NCBI RefSeq assembly: GCF_020360975.1
Contig: NW_025408678.1
Span: 1,240,001-1,304,000 of the forward strand
DNA: 64,000 nucleotides
Reading direction: 5' to 3'
From: Hirsutella rhossiliensis
Lineage: Eukaryota; Ascomycota; Sordariomycetes; Hypocreales; Ophiocordycipitaceae
Shown in pieces: positions 1 to 11,264 of the stretch. Position 1 is the first letter of the stretch. Every line of letters starts with the position of its first letter. The notes under the pieces were generated by a model. It made no database searches. It was not told the origin of the DNA and worked only from the letters and a program-made list of their open reading frames with translations. The position numbers and the translations under genes were made by a program.

Positions 1-3000
1 CGCCCTTAGGCTAGTCTATCCCTCCTCGCTAAGCTAAGGCGAAGGTATAAGGGAAGGCTTATCTATTAGCGCCGCGCCTTCCTTTACTAAGGAAGCTCCT
101 ATATAAGTCTATAGCGCTTTTTATAGGATAAGCTATAGATCCCGGGCCTCGATATCTACTCTTATCGGCCGGTCTTAATCCCTTTAAGAAAGCGTATCTA
201 GGACTATAGAGTCCCGCCCTAGCTAGTACTTAATTAAGAAGTTAAAGTATAAGAGATACTTTACCTAGCAGGCTTACTATTCCGAGAGGTACTAGTAGGT
301 TATAAAGTACTTAAGATTCTTATAGTCTATAAGAACCTTAAAGCTCTTATAGCTCTAAAGCTCCGCTTACTATTACTTAAGGTAGCTAATAATTACTAGT
401 ATCTCTTTATCGTAAATAGTATAATTCTACTTTACTAAGGTTAGCTTATAAGAGTAGAACGCTATTAGTTACTTCTACTTATTTACCTCTTAAGAGAGCG
501 TTCCTTTAAGTGCCTAGCCGCTATAGTCTACTTCGACTAACGTAGACTAGTTAAAGTCTTACTAAAGTAGTACTAGGGCCCGCGAGAATAGGTCCTTAAG
601 CGTATAGAACGCTCCTTCCTATATAGGCTCTTAATAAAAAGCGGTCTATTTCCTAGTAATCTCGTTTAAGGGACTTATAATATAAGAGAAGCCCTTAATA
701 AACATCCTATAATAGTTCGCGAACCTAAGGAAGCTCTATATACCTATTTATATAGTTAGGGCCGCTTAGTCTTAGATCGCCTAGATCTTTATAAGATCCG
801 CCTATATACCTACGCTTATATAGATAATAAAGCCTAGGTACTTAACCCTCTTAACCCTAAATTCGTACTTATTTAGGTTAAGGTAGAGCCTATAAAGTTA
901 GAGGCGCTCTAGGACCCTTTATACTTTCTATATATAGTCCTTATAAGAGCTACTTATATAGATAAGGATATTATCAATATATATAAAGGCGAACTTATTA
1001 AGGAAGTCCTAAAGTATATTATTAATATAACGCTAGAAGGTAGTAGGCGCTCTTAAGAGGCTAAAGGGCGTTATAAGCTACTTAAATAAGCTATAGCGTA
1101 TATAGAACGCTATCTTTTACTCGTTACCCTTTAAGATCTATACCTTATAGAACGCTTATTTTATATCTAGCTTTATAAACTACTTTACCTTTAAAAGGTT
1201 ATAGAGTATATCTAAGATTAAGGGTAAGGGGTAGCGGTCTAGCTTTATAATTACGTTTAGAGCCCTATAGTCGTAATAGAACTATATCCTACCCTTTAGT
1301 TTATATATAAATAAGACTAGCGCTCTTACTTTAAAGCTACTTACTTAAATAAAACCCTTATCTAAGAGGTCCCTTAGCGTCTTTTTTAGTACTAGTAGCT
1401 CCGCGTATAATATACTATATAGCGGTCTAAATAGTATAGGTAATTCCTACCCCTTCTTATTAGTATAAAGTATAATCCTATAGTCTACCCCTAGCTTATA
1501 TAGGTTAAGCTTATCCGCTTCCTAGGACTTAAATAGCGGTAAGAGGTCGTAAAAGCGCTTTAGTATTTACTACTATAGCTTAGAGGGCGACTTTAGCTTC
1601 TTTATTATAAGAAGGTATAAGCAATAAGGGCAGAATCGGGTAATCGATAACGTAAGTAGAAAGATCGGTCGAAGGAGTATAGGGTAGGATTTTATCCGGA
1701 ATTTATAACGAGTATATAAGGGGCCGAATAATATATTAAAAGAATAGCGTTATAAAAGATACTTATAAACTTACTTATTCTATCTACTACTCCTAGGGAA
1801 ATCCTTTGTCTTTTATAGACTATTGCTCGCCTACTAGTAGACTAATTAGTTAGCTTTATAGTATATTTTATAGTGCTTAAAAAGCTCTATCTATAGTATA
1901 TCTTCCTAACTTAGTAGGTAGTCTAATTATAGCGTAATAGTTAACGTAAGACTATAGGTTCTAGTATAAGTAGTAGATTTAACTAGAATATTCTATGCCC
2001 TACCTATTCTTATATCGCGGATATCTTTGGAACCGCTAGGCTAAAATAGGTAATAGGGTATCCGTTCTACTCGTAATTAACTTATACATTTTATATATAT
2101 TTTTATTTATAAGGATAGGCTTATCCTAACCCGCCTTTCTTAAAGGAAGGTATAGATATCTAGTAGAGGTCTTTATCTTTTAAGGGTTATTCCCTTAGAC
2201 TATATTATAGAGCCTCTTTTTACTAGCTTATTCTATAAAGCCTCCCTATGCCTATTATTTCTTTATAATAGTAAAATAGGAATATAAGGGTATATTCTTA
2301 TATTTATTTAAAGGGCCTTATCGATATCTACTAAGCTAACTACGTAGACCGCTACGTTAGCCGCTGCCCGGCCTTACCCCTACTTTACCTATTATATAGT
2401 TCCTATAAAGATAGAGGTAAGGACTTCTTATACTAAGTATAAAGCTCGTATACTTAGTCCTACGCTTATAGAACCGTTATCGTAGCGGACCTATTATTAC
2501 GTAGGCCTAAACTATAGCTTCCTTAATATAGAACTAAGTATAACTCTATATATAATAACTAGGGTTTCCTAAGGATTAAGGGAAATTCTAGTTAAGGGAT
2601 TATATAGGCTACGATAAGCTTATAGTAACTATCGACCTCTATAGCTAGCTATATAATACCCTTAATTACTATACCCTTTATCGCGCTTAAAGCGCCCTTT
2701 ACTCGCCTTAGGGCGATCTTTTCTACTAGTACTTATATCTCTCGTATAAGCGCCTCGTTAACTATAGTATAGTACTAGTAGCCCTTATCTATAAGGGTAG
2801 TAACGGGTAAGAAGTTATTAATTATAACCTATATTAAAGTAAGCTCTTCTTTTATATAGGCGGATAATTCCTCCTTTTCCCTTACTAGTGCTAGTAATTA
2901 GGGCTTTAAAGCCCGTCTTTACTCTAGAGCTACTCTTTTTCCTCTAGGCCTAGGGGGGCAGAGTCCTCTTTATCGTCTAAGGTAAAGAGCGGTTTTATCT

Positions 3001-3704
3001 TCGCTACTTAAACCGCTATAGGCCGCTTAGCTAAAAGGAAGAGGCATTTTAATATAAAGTATATAGATACTCCGTAACGTAGGTAGCGGCCGTTAGCCTT
3101 CTTCTTTCCGATTTCCTTACTTATTACTTACTTTACCCGCTACTTAAAGTATAGGGCGGTATAGGGGGTAGTCGATAGCATCTTCTTACCGCGTTTAGCC
3201 CGGTCTATATAGGTAGCCGATATTAAGGTATCCCTATCTATATCGATAGCTAGTTATTTATCTTATAAAGGGGCGGTAATCTTATCGCCGCTATATAGCG
3301 TGCGCTTATAGAGCTTTTAGAAACGCGGCGTTTATTTATAGCCCTAAGCTACCTTTATTAACCGGCTTATATACTCGCTATAGTTAGTAGGTATAATTAT
3401 AGGGATAAGTAGCTCTTATAGGGCCGGCGTAATCGAATTCTATAGCTATATAAGCTTCGCGCTATCTTCTTATACTATAGTCCTTGCTGCCTATAAGAGC
3501 GTCTCTTTAAAATTAAGAAGGAATTCGCTAAAGGTTTATCTATCTCTTTACTTAAGGGTCTATAGCCTATCTTACGCCTTCTCCCGCTCCTATATATTAC
3601 CGAACGTATATATAAGGTATTAGAAGAAGTCTTATAGGTCGCGTCTACCCTTAGGGCCGCCCTTATCTTAGAATCTAGAGATCCGCTATATCTAGGGCTC
3701 CGGT
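1..3704 (-). mobile_element. Ty3/gypsy retrotransposon copy A, truncated and RIPed
   Basis: The reverse complement of this stretch is collinear with gypsy copy C from roughly 23290 back to 20255, covering RNase H/integrase border, reverse transcriptase, protease and part of gag. The left side runs off the window. The right side stops at the copia LTR, with no gag remainder or 5' LTR beyond it. All frames carry many stops from RIP. A 697-bp solo LTR (1606-2302) interrupts it. The family call rests on the RT and integrase motifs seen in copy C. Confidence 0.85.
1606..2302 (-). repeat. Solo LTR (family D) inserted in gypsy A
   Basis: Comparison with the uninterrupted gypsy B (near 18420-18445) shows a 697-bp insertion. 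It starts TATAAGAA and ends TTCTTATA (8-bp perfect inverted termini) and is flanked by the 5-bp duplication TTTAT at 1601-1605 and 2303-2307. TG...CA termini turned to TA...TA by RIP would explain the ends, so a solo LTR is the best reading. The same sequence occurs inverted as a tandem pair at 30589-31985. No internal coding region of this family is visible. A short non-autonomous DNA element is the alternative. Confidence 0.75.
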
Positions 3705-4180
3705 TATCGCGAAGCGTGGCTTGATTTCGTAGTTCTCGGAGATATCCCTTAGCACGAGGGACCTAGGAAGCTAAAAAACAGGTTTTAAGGAAGGAGCTAA
3801 AAGGAGGTATAGAGAGGAGGGTAGGGGCAAGAGGGGAAGCAGAAGTAGCGATGGCTTCCTATAGAGGTGGCGAGAGATAAGACGGATATGCCGGCAACGG
3901 CTGGAAAAGAGGGGAAAAACCGGCAAAAAGCTCGGTAGTCGAAAGGACATTAGTAGCTTCTTTAAGTAGGATCTTCTATGTTAATTAAGATGCTAGACGG
4001 GTATAAAGAAGGGCGTTAGATAGAGGAAAGAAAGAGAATTAAGGTAATATAACAATCACTCCCCTACCTTTATTGCTGCCCCCGTAAGAATCAAATACCT
4101 CTGCCCTGCCTGTCCGACCCCTTACTTCTAATTTTACCTTCGTGCATTTTCATGCACTTCTCGCATCTCTCTTCGCGAGA
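3705..4180 (+). repeat. Copia 5' LTR
   Basis: It begins TATCGCGAAG and ends CTTCGCGAGA, inverted termini matching at 9 of 10 positions. It matches the 3' LTR along its length, and differences are almost all C in this copy for T in the other, or G for A. This copy is the less mutated one. A TATA-like CTATAAAAGG lies just downstream near 4223, which is odd for an LTR ending at 4180; the PBS match still supports the end given here. Confidence 0.9.
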
Positions 4181-4193
4181 GTTATAAGCCCGG
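4181..4193 (+). promoter_or_regulatory. Primer-binding site, half-tRNA iMet type
   Basis: Directly after the 5' LTR lies GTTATAAGCCCGG. Read with one RIP change reversed (TA from TG), it equals GTTATGAGCCC plus GG. That is complementary to the anticodon stem-loop of eukaryotic initiator tRNA-Met (GGGCUCAUAAC), not to the tRNA 3' end. Copia of Drosophila and Ty5 are known to prime from such an internal tRNA fragment. The tRNA comparison is from memory. Confidence 0.7.
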
Positions 4194-4317
4194 GAGGAAT
4201 AGTATTCCTATACCTTCCGGCTGCTATAAAAGGCACCTTCTTATATCCTTTTACCCCTTTTACTAGAAAAGCCGATTTTTAACCGACTTTTCTGCCCCCC
4301 CTCTTCCGCAACAATAA

Positions 4318-7300
4318 TAAAAATCGACTCCTCTGCCGTCCCTACGGTCCGTAGGACGATTCTTATAGAGCCCTAAGATTGGGATAAGTAGGTAAAGGAG
4401 CTACGGGCTCGTGTAGATAGAACTATCTACAATTTAGTCTTCTCTAATAAGCAGGACCCTCTTAAGCCCCCTCTTCGTCCTAGGGCAACGGATTTTATAA
4501 AGGGAGCTTCCCTCTTCTCCGAGCTAACCTCCGCATAATAGAGAGCTTTTTCTACTGCCTTAGGCGACTACGAGAGTCACCGAAAGGAATACCTCTACGA
4601 AATAAAGCTGCTAACTGCTATACGCACGGCGATAACGGAATCCGTTAGTGCCGCAAAGCTAATTACTCTTCGAGAGGAAGAGACTCCTAGGCAGTGGCTT
4701 TTAAAGCTCGAGACCTCGACAGCTCCCTCGAGGGGCTATATAACTAACCGTATTAGGAAGACCTATACGGCCTACCTAGGAGCCTTTTCTACTAGGAACC
4801 TGCTAGCTTCTTCGTAGCTAGCTAAGTAGGAAGAAATCCTTAAGGAAGCTAACTAATACTTCCTTATAGAAGCTCTTTCCGGCTAGTGGCTACGGGATAT
4901 ATCTCTGCTAATAAAGCCTATTAGTAACGGTTACTCGACTATCTTTTAAGAGGCTAGCCGGGAACTAGACGAAGAGGCTGCTAGAGTATAACAGTAAGCA
5001 GTCTTATTCCTTCGTGGCTAGCACTCGACCTAGACGGCTCGACCTGCTGCCCCTGCAGCTGCTGCAGCCCCTATTGCTGCGGCTCCCGCTGCTGCTGCTG
5101 CGGCTGTTGCTCCTTCGGCTCCTCCTCCAATGGACCTTTTAGTCCGTTAGTCGAAAAATCAGGGAACTAGTCGAAATCGAACCTCTTCGTTAAAATTAGC
5201 AATAAGGGGTAAAAAGGGGAGGTTTTTAAGCAGACCTTCTAGATCGGGACGAGGATTCCTCGAAGAAACGAAAGACTAGACGAACCGGCTGCCTAGCATG
5301 TAAATCCCTAGGCTATCGATTATTACAATGCTAGCAGGTCTTCGAGGAAAACCGACCTAAAGGATTTAACCCTTTAAAGAGGCTATAAGAAACGATATAA
5401 CAGTCTCTTAAGGAGGACCCCTCGTTGCAGAAGAAGATAGACGAGATTTAGGTTGCTAAGAAATAGCAACTAACGCCGCTGCCCTTATTCGAGCCGCAAA
5501 TTCGAGGAAAAATCGTTGGTATAGTAAATCCGGTATTCGTCTTCCCTACGGATTAGCAAGACTAACCGTTAGGACCCTCCGACTATCCCCTACGAAAATC
5601 AGCTATCCTTAACTCTAGTACTTCCCTTAATATCTATAATACACTCTTACGATTCCGGTCCTTTAAGAAGGCACGGAGGGAATACCTTATTACCGGGGAA
5701 TTAACCGTACGGATAGAGGGATACGGAAGGGTAAATTTCACGATAAAATTACCTAACGGATCTATACGAGTTCTTCGAAGAAAAAGGGTAGCTTTTTGCC
5801 CTCGATTTTCAACGAGCCTAATTTCCTTCCGCCTTCTTCGAAAGGAAGGAATCTTCTAGGATACGACGTCTAAGCCTACGAGGCTAGTCTAGAAGAATCA
5901 GACTATTAGGCTTATCGAGGAGAAATTCGGTTAATTTGTTCTCGAATTCCGACCTATCCTTAGGAAGGAATCTCTTAAGAAGTTAGCTTTCCCTGCTCGA
6001 AGGAGGGTAGGTTTAAAGGACCCTCTTCCGGTAGCCTAAGGAGACGGTCTTCTTTAGCACGCACGACTTAGTTACCTAGGCCCCTTAGCTTTATATAAGC
6101 TAGGACAATAATAGGGCGTATAAATAAGGGGACTAAAGACCGTCGAATGCGAACACTACGGCTAAGGGAAGACTAGGAGACGAATTTCTAGACGGACCTT
6201 AATACGGCCGGACTAGCCGTATAAGGAAATTTAGGTCGACTAGACCGACGTCTCGAGGGATTAGGAAAGCTTCGTTAGGGTAATGTTTTTTATAGACGCT
6301 TTTTTAGGGATGGTTTTCCTATTTCTTACGGACCTACCTAAGTAAGTATAATTAGTCTCCCTCCGGGACTTCGTTAACTAGATAAAATCCTACTTTAGCT
6401 ACGAGGTAAAGAAGATACGGTCTAACGGAGAGCTATTTACGAAGGATATCTTAAATTAGCTTCGAAAAAGGGGCATTTTACCCCTCCCGTTAGCACCGAA
6501 TACCTAGGCCTAGAACGGAGGGGCAGAAAGATTAGGGGGTGCTATAATAGAAAGGGCCCGTACGATAAGAATTACTGCAAGGCTTCTATACGACCTTTAG
6601 AGGGAAGTCGTTAAGACCGCCTATTACCTTCGGAACCGGACCCCTAGAGGGACTACCTAAGGAATAGACTGGAAATCCCCCCTTAAGCTCTTTACGAAGA
6701 AGAGGGCCTCGCTAGCCTACCTTCGTCCCTACGGCTGTAAGGCATACGCAATAACTGCCGATGCATAGCTAAAAAGGAAGAAGAAAAGAAAGCTTAATCC
6801 TAGAGCCTTTATTAGTTACCTCGTTGGTTATAATTCTACGAATATCTTCTAGATCTAGATTCCTCTTCTACGGAAGGTTATTTTAACTAGGGATATGATT
6901 TTCGACGAATCTAGCTTCTTCGACGGAAAGAGGGATTAATAGCCCCTCTTACTCTCTTAACGTTAGCTAATTTAGAAGATTTAAATCCCCCCTTCCTAAT
7001 AGTCTTAAGAAGAAGTCCTAGACGAGGAAACGGAAGAAGAAACCGACGTCGAAGCAGTCGAGGATAACGCCGACTTCGAAGAGGAAGCTGTTAGATTAGA
7101 TGATCTAGACGAAGAAGGAGACTATAGGAAAGCGGTAGAGCTAGAATACGCCTACCTACCTACGCCTCCTCCTACGTAAGAAGAAGATCTAGAAGCAGCT
7201 TTTTTAGTTAGTCTTCCTGTCTCGGCCCCTAAGGGGGTAGGAAAGGCACCTCTCTCGAAGGATTACCCGGCTGCCTTTTTATCCCTGCTTCGAGAAGTAA

Positions 7301-9010
7301 AGGAAGGTATAGGGCCCGATACGGATACTAAAGAAGACTAACCTCTCCCCTATTTCGATCGTTTTTCCGACTTCTACCTAACGCTAATAGAAGACGGTTC
7401 CCACGGAGCGTTTATAGCAGGCCGGCTTTTTAAGCTAGTATTAGCAAGGAAGGTACATAAAAGAGACCTCCCGGACCTACTAGCAAACCAGAAGCAGCTA
7501 GAAAGACACCCCTTTAGAGACTAGTTTTTCTAGGCCTAGAAAGACCACCTAGCCTTATACGAAGAGATAGGGTCTTTCGAAGAGGTCCTTAAGGAAAAAG
7601 CAAGAGGAAAACAGGTCCTTAGCTATAAGTAGGTCTTTATCTATAAGACTAATAAACACGGCTTCCTTTAAAAGTGCAAGGCCCGGCTAGTTGTCTATAG
7701 GAATTAATAGGAAAAAGGGGATTTACCTACTAGGGCAACCACCCTAGCTAGGATGTCTTTTCGGACCCTTATAGCTATAGTAGTAGAATTCGACCTCGAG
7801 CTCGATTAGATAGATATAGTTAACGCCTTTATTAACTACCTACTCGAGGAAGAAGAAGTTGTCTATATACGCCTTCTACTAGGCTTCTAATAGCTAGGAA
7901 AGGTTCTACGGCTTAGGAAAGCTCTATACGGACTACGAAGATCACCCCTTCTTTAGCAATAGCATTTAATAGGTTCCTTCGAAGCCCTAGGCTTTACGAA
8001 AGTCCCTTAGGAACCGTGTATAATATAGAAGGGTAAAATCACGGTCTTTTTCTACGTCGACGATATTATCTAGGCCTACCTAAAAGAGGAAGAAGCTGCT
8101 GCTAGGGAGGCTATACGAGGCCTATAATAAAGGTATAAGATAACTAGGCTAAGGGAGCTAAAGTAGTTCCTAGGGTTACGAATCCTTAGGAATAGGTCCT
8201 AACGGATAATCTAGCTTACCTAAGACGCCTATATCGATAAGGTCGCTTATAAATTCCTCCCTAATTCCCTCGATAAGAAGCTTCCCTCTACGCCTATATT
8301 AGACGAAGAGCTTTTGCCTGATCCGTCCTTTTAAGCTAGGGAGCAAGAGAAACACTAATATTAATAGAAGGTGGGCTCCCTGCTTTTTTTAGCTATTTCT
8401 ACTAGACCGGATATCTCTTTTACGGTCTCCCGGCTAGCTAGGCATAACTAGAATCCTAGCCCTAGGCATTAAGAAGCAGCAGACAGAGCTATCCTTTATC
8501 TCTATTTAACGAGATTATATAGTCTGCGCCTAGGAGGGCAGGGAAGGAAATAAGCTGCCGAAATCTTCCTTTATTCGAGCGATTCGTCCTTTACGGACAA
8601 TTCCTTAGATAGAAAGAGCTTATAGGGGTATATTATATCTCTTTTTAAAGGAACTATTACTTAGAGAGCTTTAAAATAAGCTACTATTATAACTTTAAGT
8701 ATAGAGGCAGAGCTACTAGCTCTTTTAAAAGCGTTAAAAGAAGCGATTTTCCTTAGCTAGCTATTAATATCTCTACGACTATAAATCCCGACCCCGTTAG
8801 CTATAGAATACAATAATATATAGACTATATAGATTCTTATAGAGGAAAATAGTAAGCTATCGACCCGGCTATAGTATATTAATATCTATTAGTATTAGTT
8901 ACGCTAAGAGGTCTAAAGGGGACTTATTTCCGTCCGTTAGGTTCTAATAGTATTAATAAAAGCTAATGGTCTTATAAAGCCCCTACTAAAGTAGAAGTTA
9001 GCTGTCTTTT
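4318..9010 (+). pseudogene. Copia gag-pol relic
   Basis: The conceptual product shows an Ala/Pro-rich stretch (about 5048-5118), then a CX2CX4[H]X4C zinc knuckle at 5290-5331 whose His codon now reads Tyr (CAT to TAT). A protease-like segment follows at 5600-5900. Integrase at 6060-6950 has the GPLALYKLGQ region and the NGGAERLGG segment. RT at 7740-8220 shows ALYGLRRSPLL and FYVDDI. RNase H at 8390-8900 has TRPDISF and IEAELLAL. Dozens of TAG/TAA stops make it non-functional. The start codon is not certain. Confidence 0.88.
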
Positions 9011-9411
9011 TATAGTAAATTAAGCTAGAAGACGTTCGAGAGAAGCTATCCTTAGAAGCCCGCCTTAAGAGTCTACGAGAGGAGCTAATAGCACGTAGGA
9101 GGAAGGAGACGTCTATAGCTAAAGAGAGGAATTAGGACTTATCTTAAAGGAGGGCCCCTAGCTTAATTAGGACTTATTCTTCTTAAAGGCCCCCTTTTTA
9201 GGGACTTATCCTTAGAGAAGCCCCCCTTTCTTATAGGACTTAATTTCCTCCTTAGGCCCCTTTTCCTAAAGTAGGTCTAAAAGAGCCTAAGGCTAAAACC
9301 CGGATTTCTTAAGTAAGGGATAAGTATAGACTAAGACCTCCTCTATAAGTTTACCGGCCTAGGTATTTAGCTTTACCCTTTCTATAAGGGCAGGCTATAG
9401 CTAAGGGGGTG

Positions 9412-9890
9412 TATCGCGAAGCGTAGCTTAATTTCGTAGTTCTCGGAGATATCTCTTAGTATAAGGGACCTAGGAAGTTAAAAAACCGGTTTTAAGGAAG
9501 GAGCTAAAAAGAGGTATAAAGAGGAGGGTAAGGGTAAGAGGGGAAGTAAAAGTAGCGATAGCTTCTTATAGAGGTAGCGAGAAATAAGACGGATATACCG
9601 GCAACGGCTAGAAAAGAGGGGAAAAACCAGTAAAAAGCTTAGTAGTTAAAAGGATATTAATAGCTTCTTTAAGTAGGATCTTCTTTATTAATTAAGATAC
9701 TAGATAGGTATAAAACAGGGCGTTAGATAGAGGAAAGAAGGATAATTAAGGCAATATAATAATTACTCCCTTACTTTTATTACTGCCTTAGTAAGAAAAA
9801 AAAGTCTCTCTGCCCTACTTATCCGACCCCTTACCTTTACCTTTACCTTTATATATTTTATATATACTTCTTATATCTCTCTTCGCGAGA
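9412..9890 (+). repeat. Copia 3' LTR
   Basis: This 479-bp copy starts TATCGCGAAG and ends CTTCGCGAGA like the 5' LTR. It carries the RIP-type T or A at most differing sites, for example TAAGAG where the 5' copy has CAAGAG. The sequence after it (TTACTAGTAGG) is not the gypsy sequence expected if copia had simply inserted into copy A. Confidence 0.9.
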
Positions 9891-10379
9891 TTACTAGTAG
9901 GAATTTTAGGACTATTAAGATCTACTAAGTCTTTCTAGTATAACTAGATTTAAGCCCGAATATTACTATTAATATAATATATATAGAGTTATTATTATAA
10001 ATAAGGAAAAATATAAAGAAGGGCGTTTTAAAAGTAGCTTTTTTATCTATAATAACTATAAAGGGCTTTAGTGCCTTAACCTATATATAAAGAGTATTAA
10101 GGGACTTATATAGCTATTAATATCCCTCTTCTTTCTTTAAGTTAATAAGGCTAAAAGCAAAGTTAGCTAAGGACTTTTAGTTAGTAACTCTAGTAACTTA
10201 GAAAAGAAAGAGACTAAAGTAGTTAGTTTTATATATATTATCGAGGCTAAGAACCTTAGGGAAATATTTCTATATCTTAAGATACTATAAGTAGGTTTAT
10301 AATACGCCTTAAATCTTATTTTTATTATATAAGTTAAACTATATATAATAAGGAAGATCGGCCGCTTAAAGATACTATA
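9891..10379. other. Unassigned RIPed DNA left of gypsy B
   Basis: This AT-rich segment has no ORF and no match I can see to the named elements here. Because gypsy B has the TSD AAAAC on both sides, this segment and 35147 onward were contiguous before that insertion. It may belong to an older repeat I cannot name. Confidence 0.5.
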
Positions 10380-10384
10380 AAAAC

Positions 10385-10570
10385 TATTATAGAGTAAGTA
10401 AAAGTATATATTTAAGTACTATTTATAAGATAATATTAATAAGCTATATAGAGCTCTTTTATATATAGCTAGCTTATATATATATATTTAGGATCTAGCC
10501 CTCTATATATAACTATATAGCTTAGGCTATAGCCTAAGCCTATAACCTATAATAGTTAAAGACTCTTATA
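10385..10570 (-). repeat. Gypsy B LTR (3' LTR of the minus-strand element)
   Basis: It starts TATTATAGAG and ends GACTCTTATA in plus orientation, matching 34956-35141. It has one copy of the roughly 85-bp unit that is present twice in the LTRs of copy C. The left TSD AAAAC is at 10380-10384. Confidence 0.88.
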
Positions 10571-10691
10571 TAATACCCTCCCTTTAGCGTAGCGCGGCGC
10601 TGCCTTATTAATAGCTTTTATATAATTAAGCCTTAAGCTCCCTATACCGCTAGCTCTACCTTACCCTTTCCTATTAATTATACTAGCCTTA

Positions 10692-11259
10692 TATAAGGAA
10701 TAGTGTTCCTACTATAAATAAAGCAGCTATAATATACTCTCCCGATTATATAAGCTAATAAGTAGTATATTAATTATAGATAAAATCCTATCCTATAAAG
10801 TAAGAATCGCTCGTTATTTTATATATTATTATATATTAAACGGGTTACTAGTTATCGTATAATTAGGAATCGAAGGAATAGAGCTAGCTTAGAATACTAG
10901 CTAAGACCTCTTAAGAATACCGGCACGACTAACCTCTTTTAAATACGAATATTAATAGAACTAAGATACTTTTAGATTTACTCGAGGTATTACGGAATTC
11001 CTTAGTCTTCGGGCTATATAGCGGCTTAAATCTTATCCTAAAAGGTTCTTTTATTTAGCTATAATTATCTATATAAGATAGTATGTCTGCTAGTAAATAG
11101 ATATAGGATTATTAACCTAAATACCTCTTCTATATACTAATATATTACTAATAAATTCTATTAAAAATCCTACCTTATACTACTTCTTCCCCTCTATTAC
11201 GTAGTCTTATATAATTCCTTAATTTCCTAAAATTCCGTTTTTACTTATATACCTTAAGA
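10692..11259 (+). repeat. 568-bp solo LTR-like element (family E), copy 1
   Basis: It starts TATAAGGAATAG and ends TATACCTTAAGA, and the pentamer CCTTA flanks both sides (10687-10691 and 11260-11264). A second 568-bp copy is at 17197-17764 with its own TSD. A 5-bp duplication plus TA (originally TG) at the start suits a solo LTR. No internal region of this family is visible. Confidence 0.8.
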
Positions 11260-11264
11260 CCTTA

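Larger units (their letters stand above)
3705..9890 (+). mobile_element. Ty1/copia retrotransposon with both LTRs
   Basis: Two direct repeats (3705-4180 and 9412-9890) bound an internal region reading, in order, gag zinc knuckle, protease, integrase, reverse transcriptase and RNase H, which is the Ty1/copia order. A primer-binding site follows the 5' LTR and a purine-rich TAAGGGGGTG precedes the 3' LTR (9402-9411). Stops replace Gln/Trp codons throughout, but much TGC/GCA remains, so it is RIPed less than the gypsy copies. Flanking pentamers differ (CCGGT and TTACT), so no TSD is present. Confidence 0.93.
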
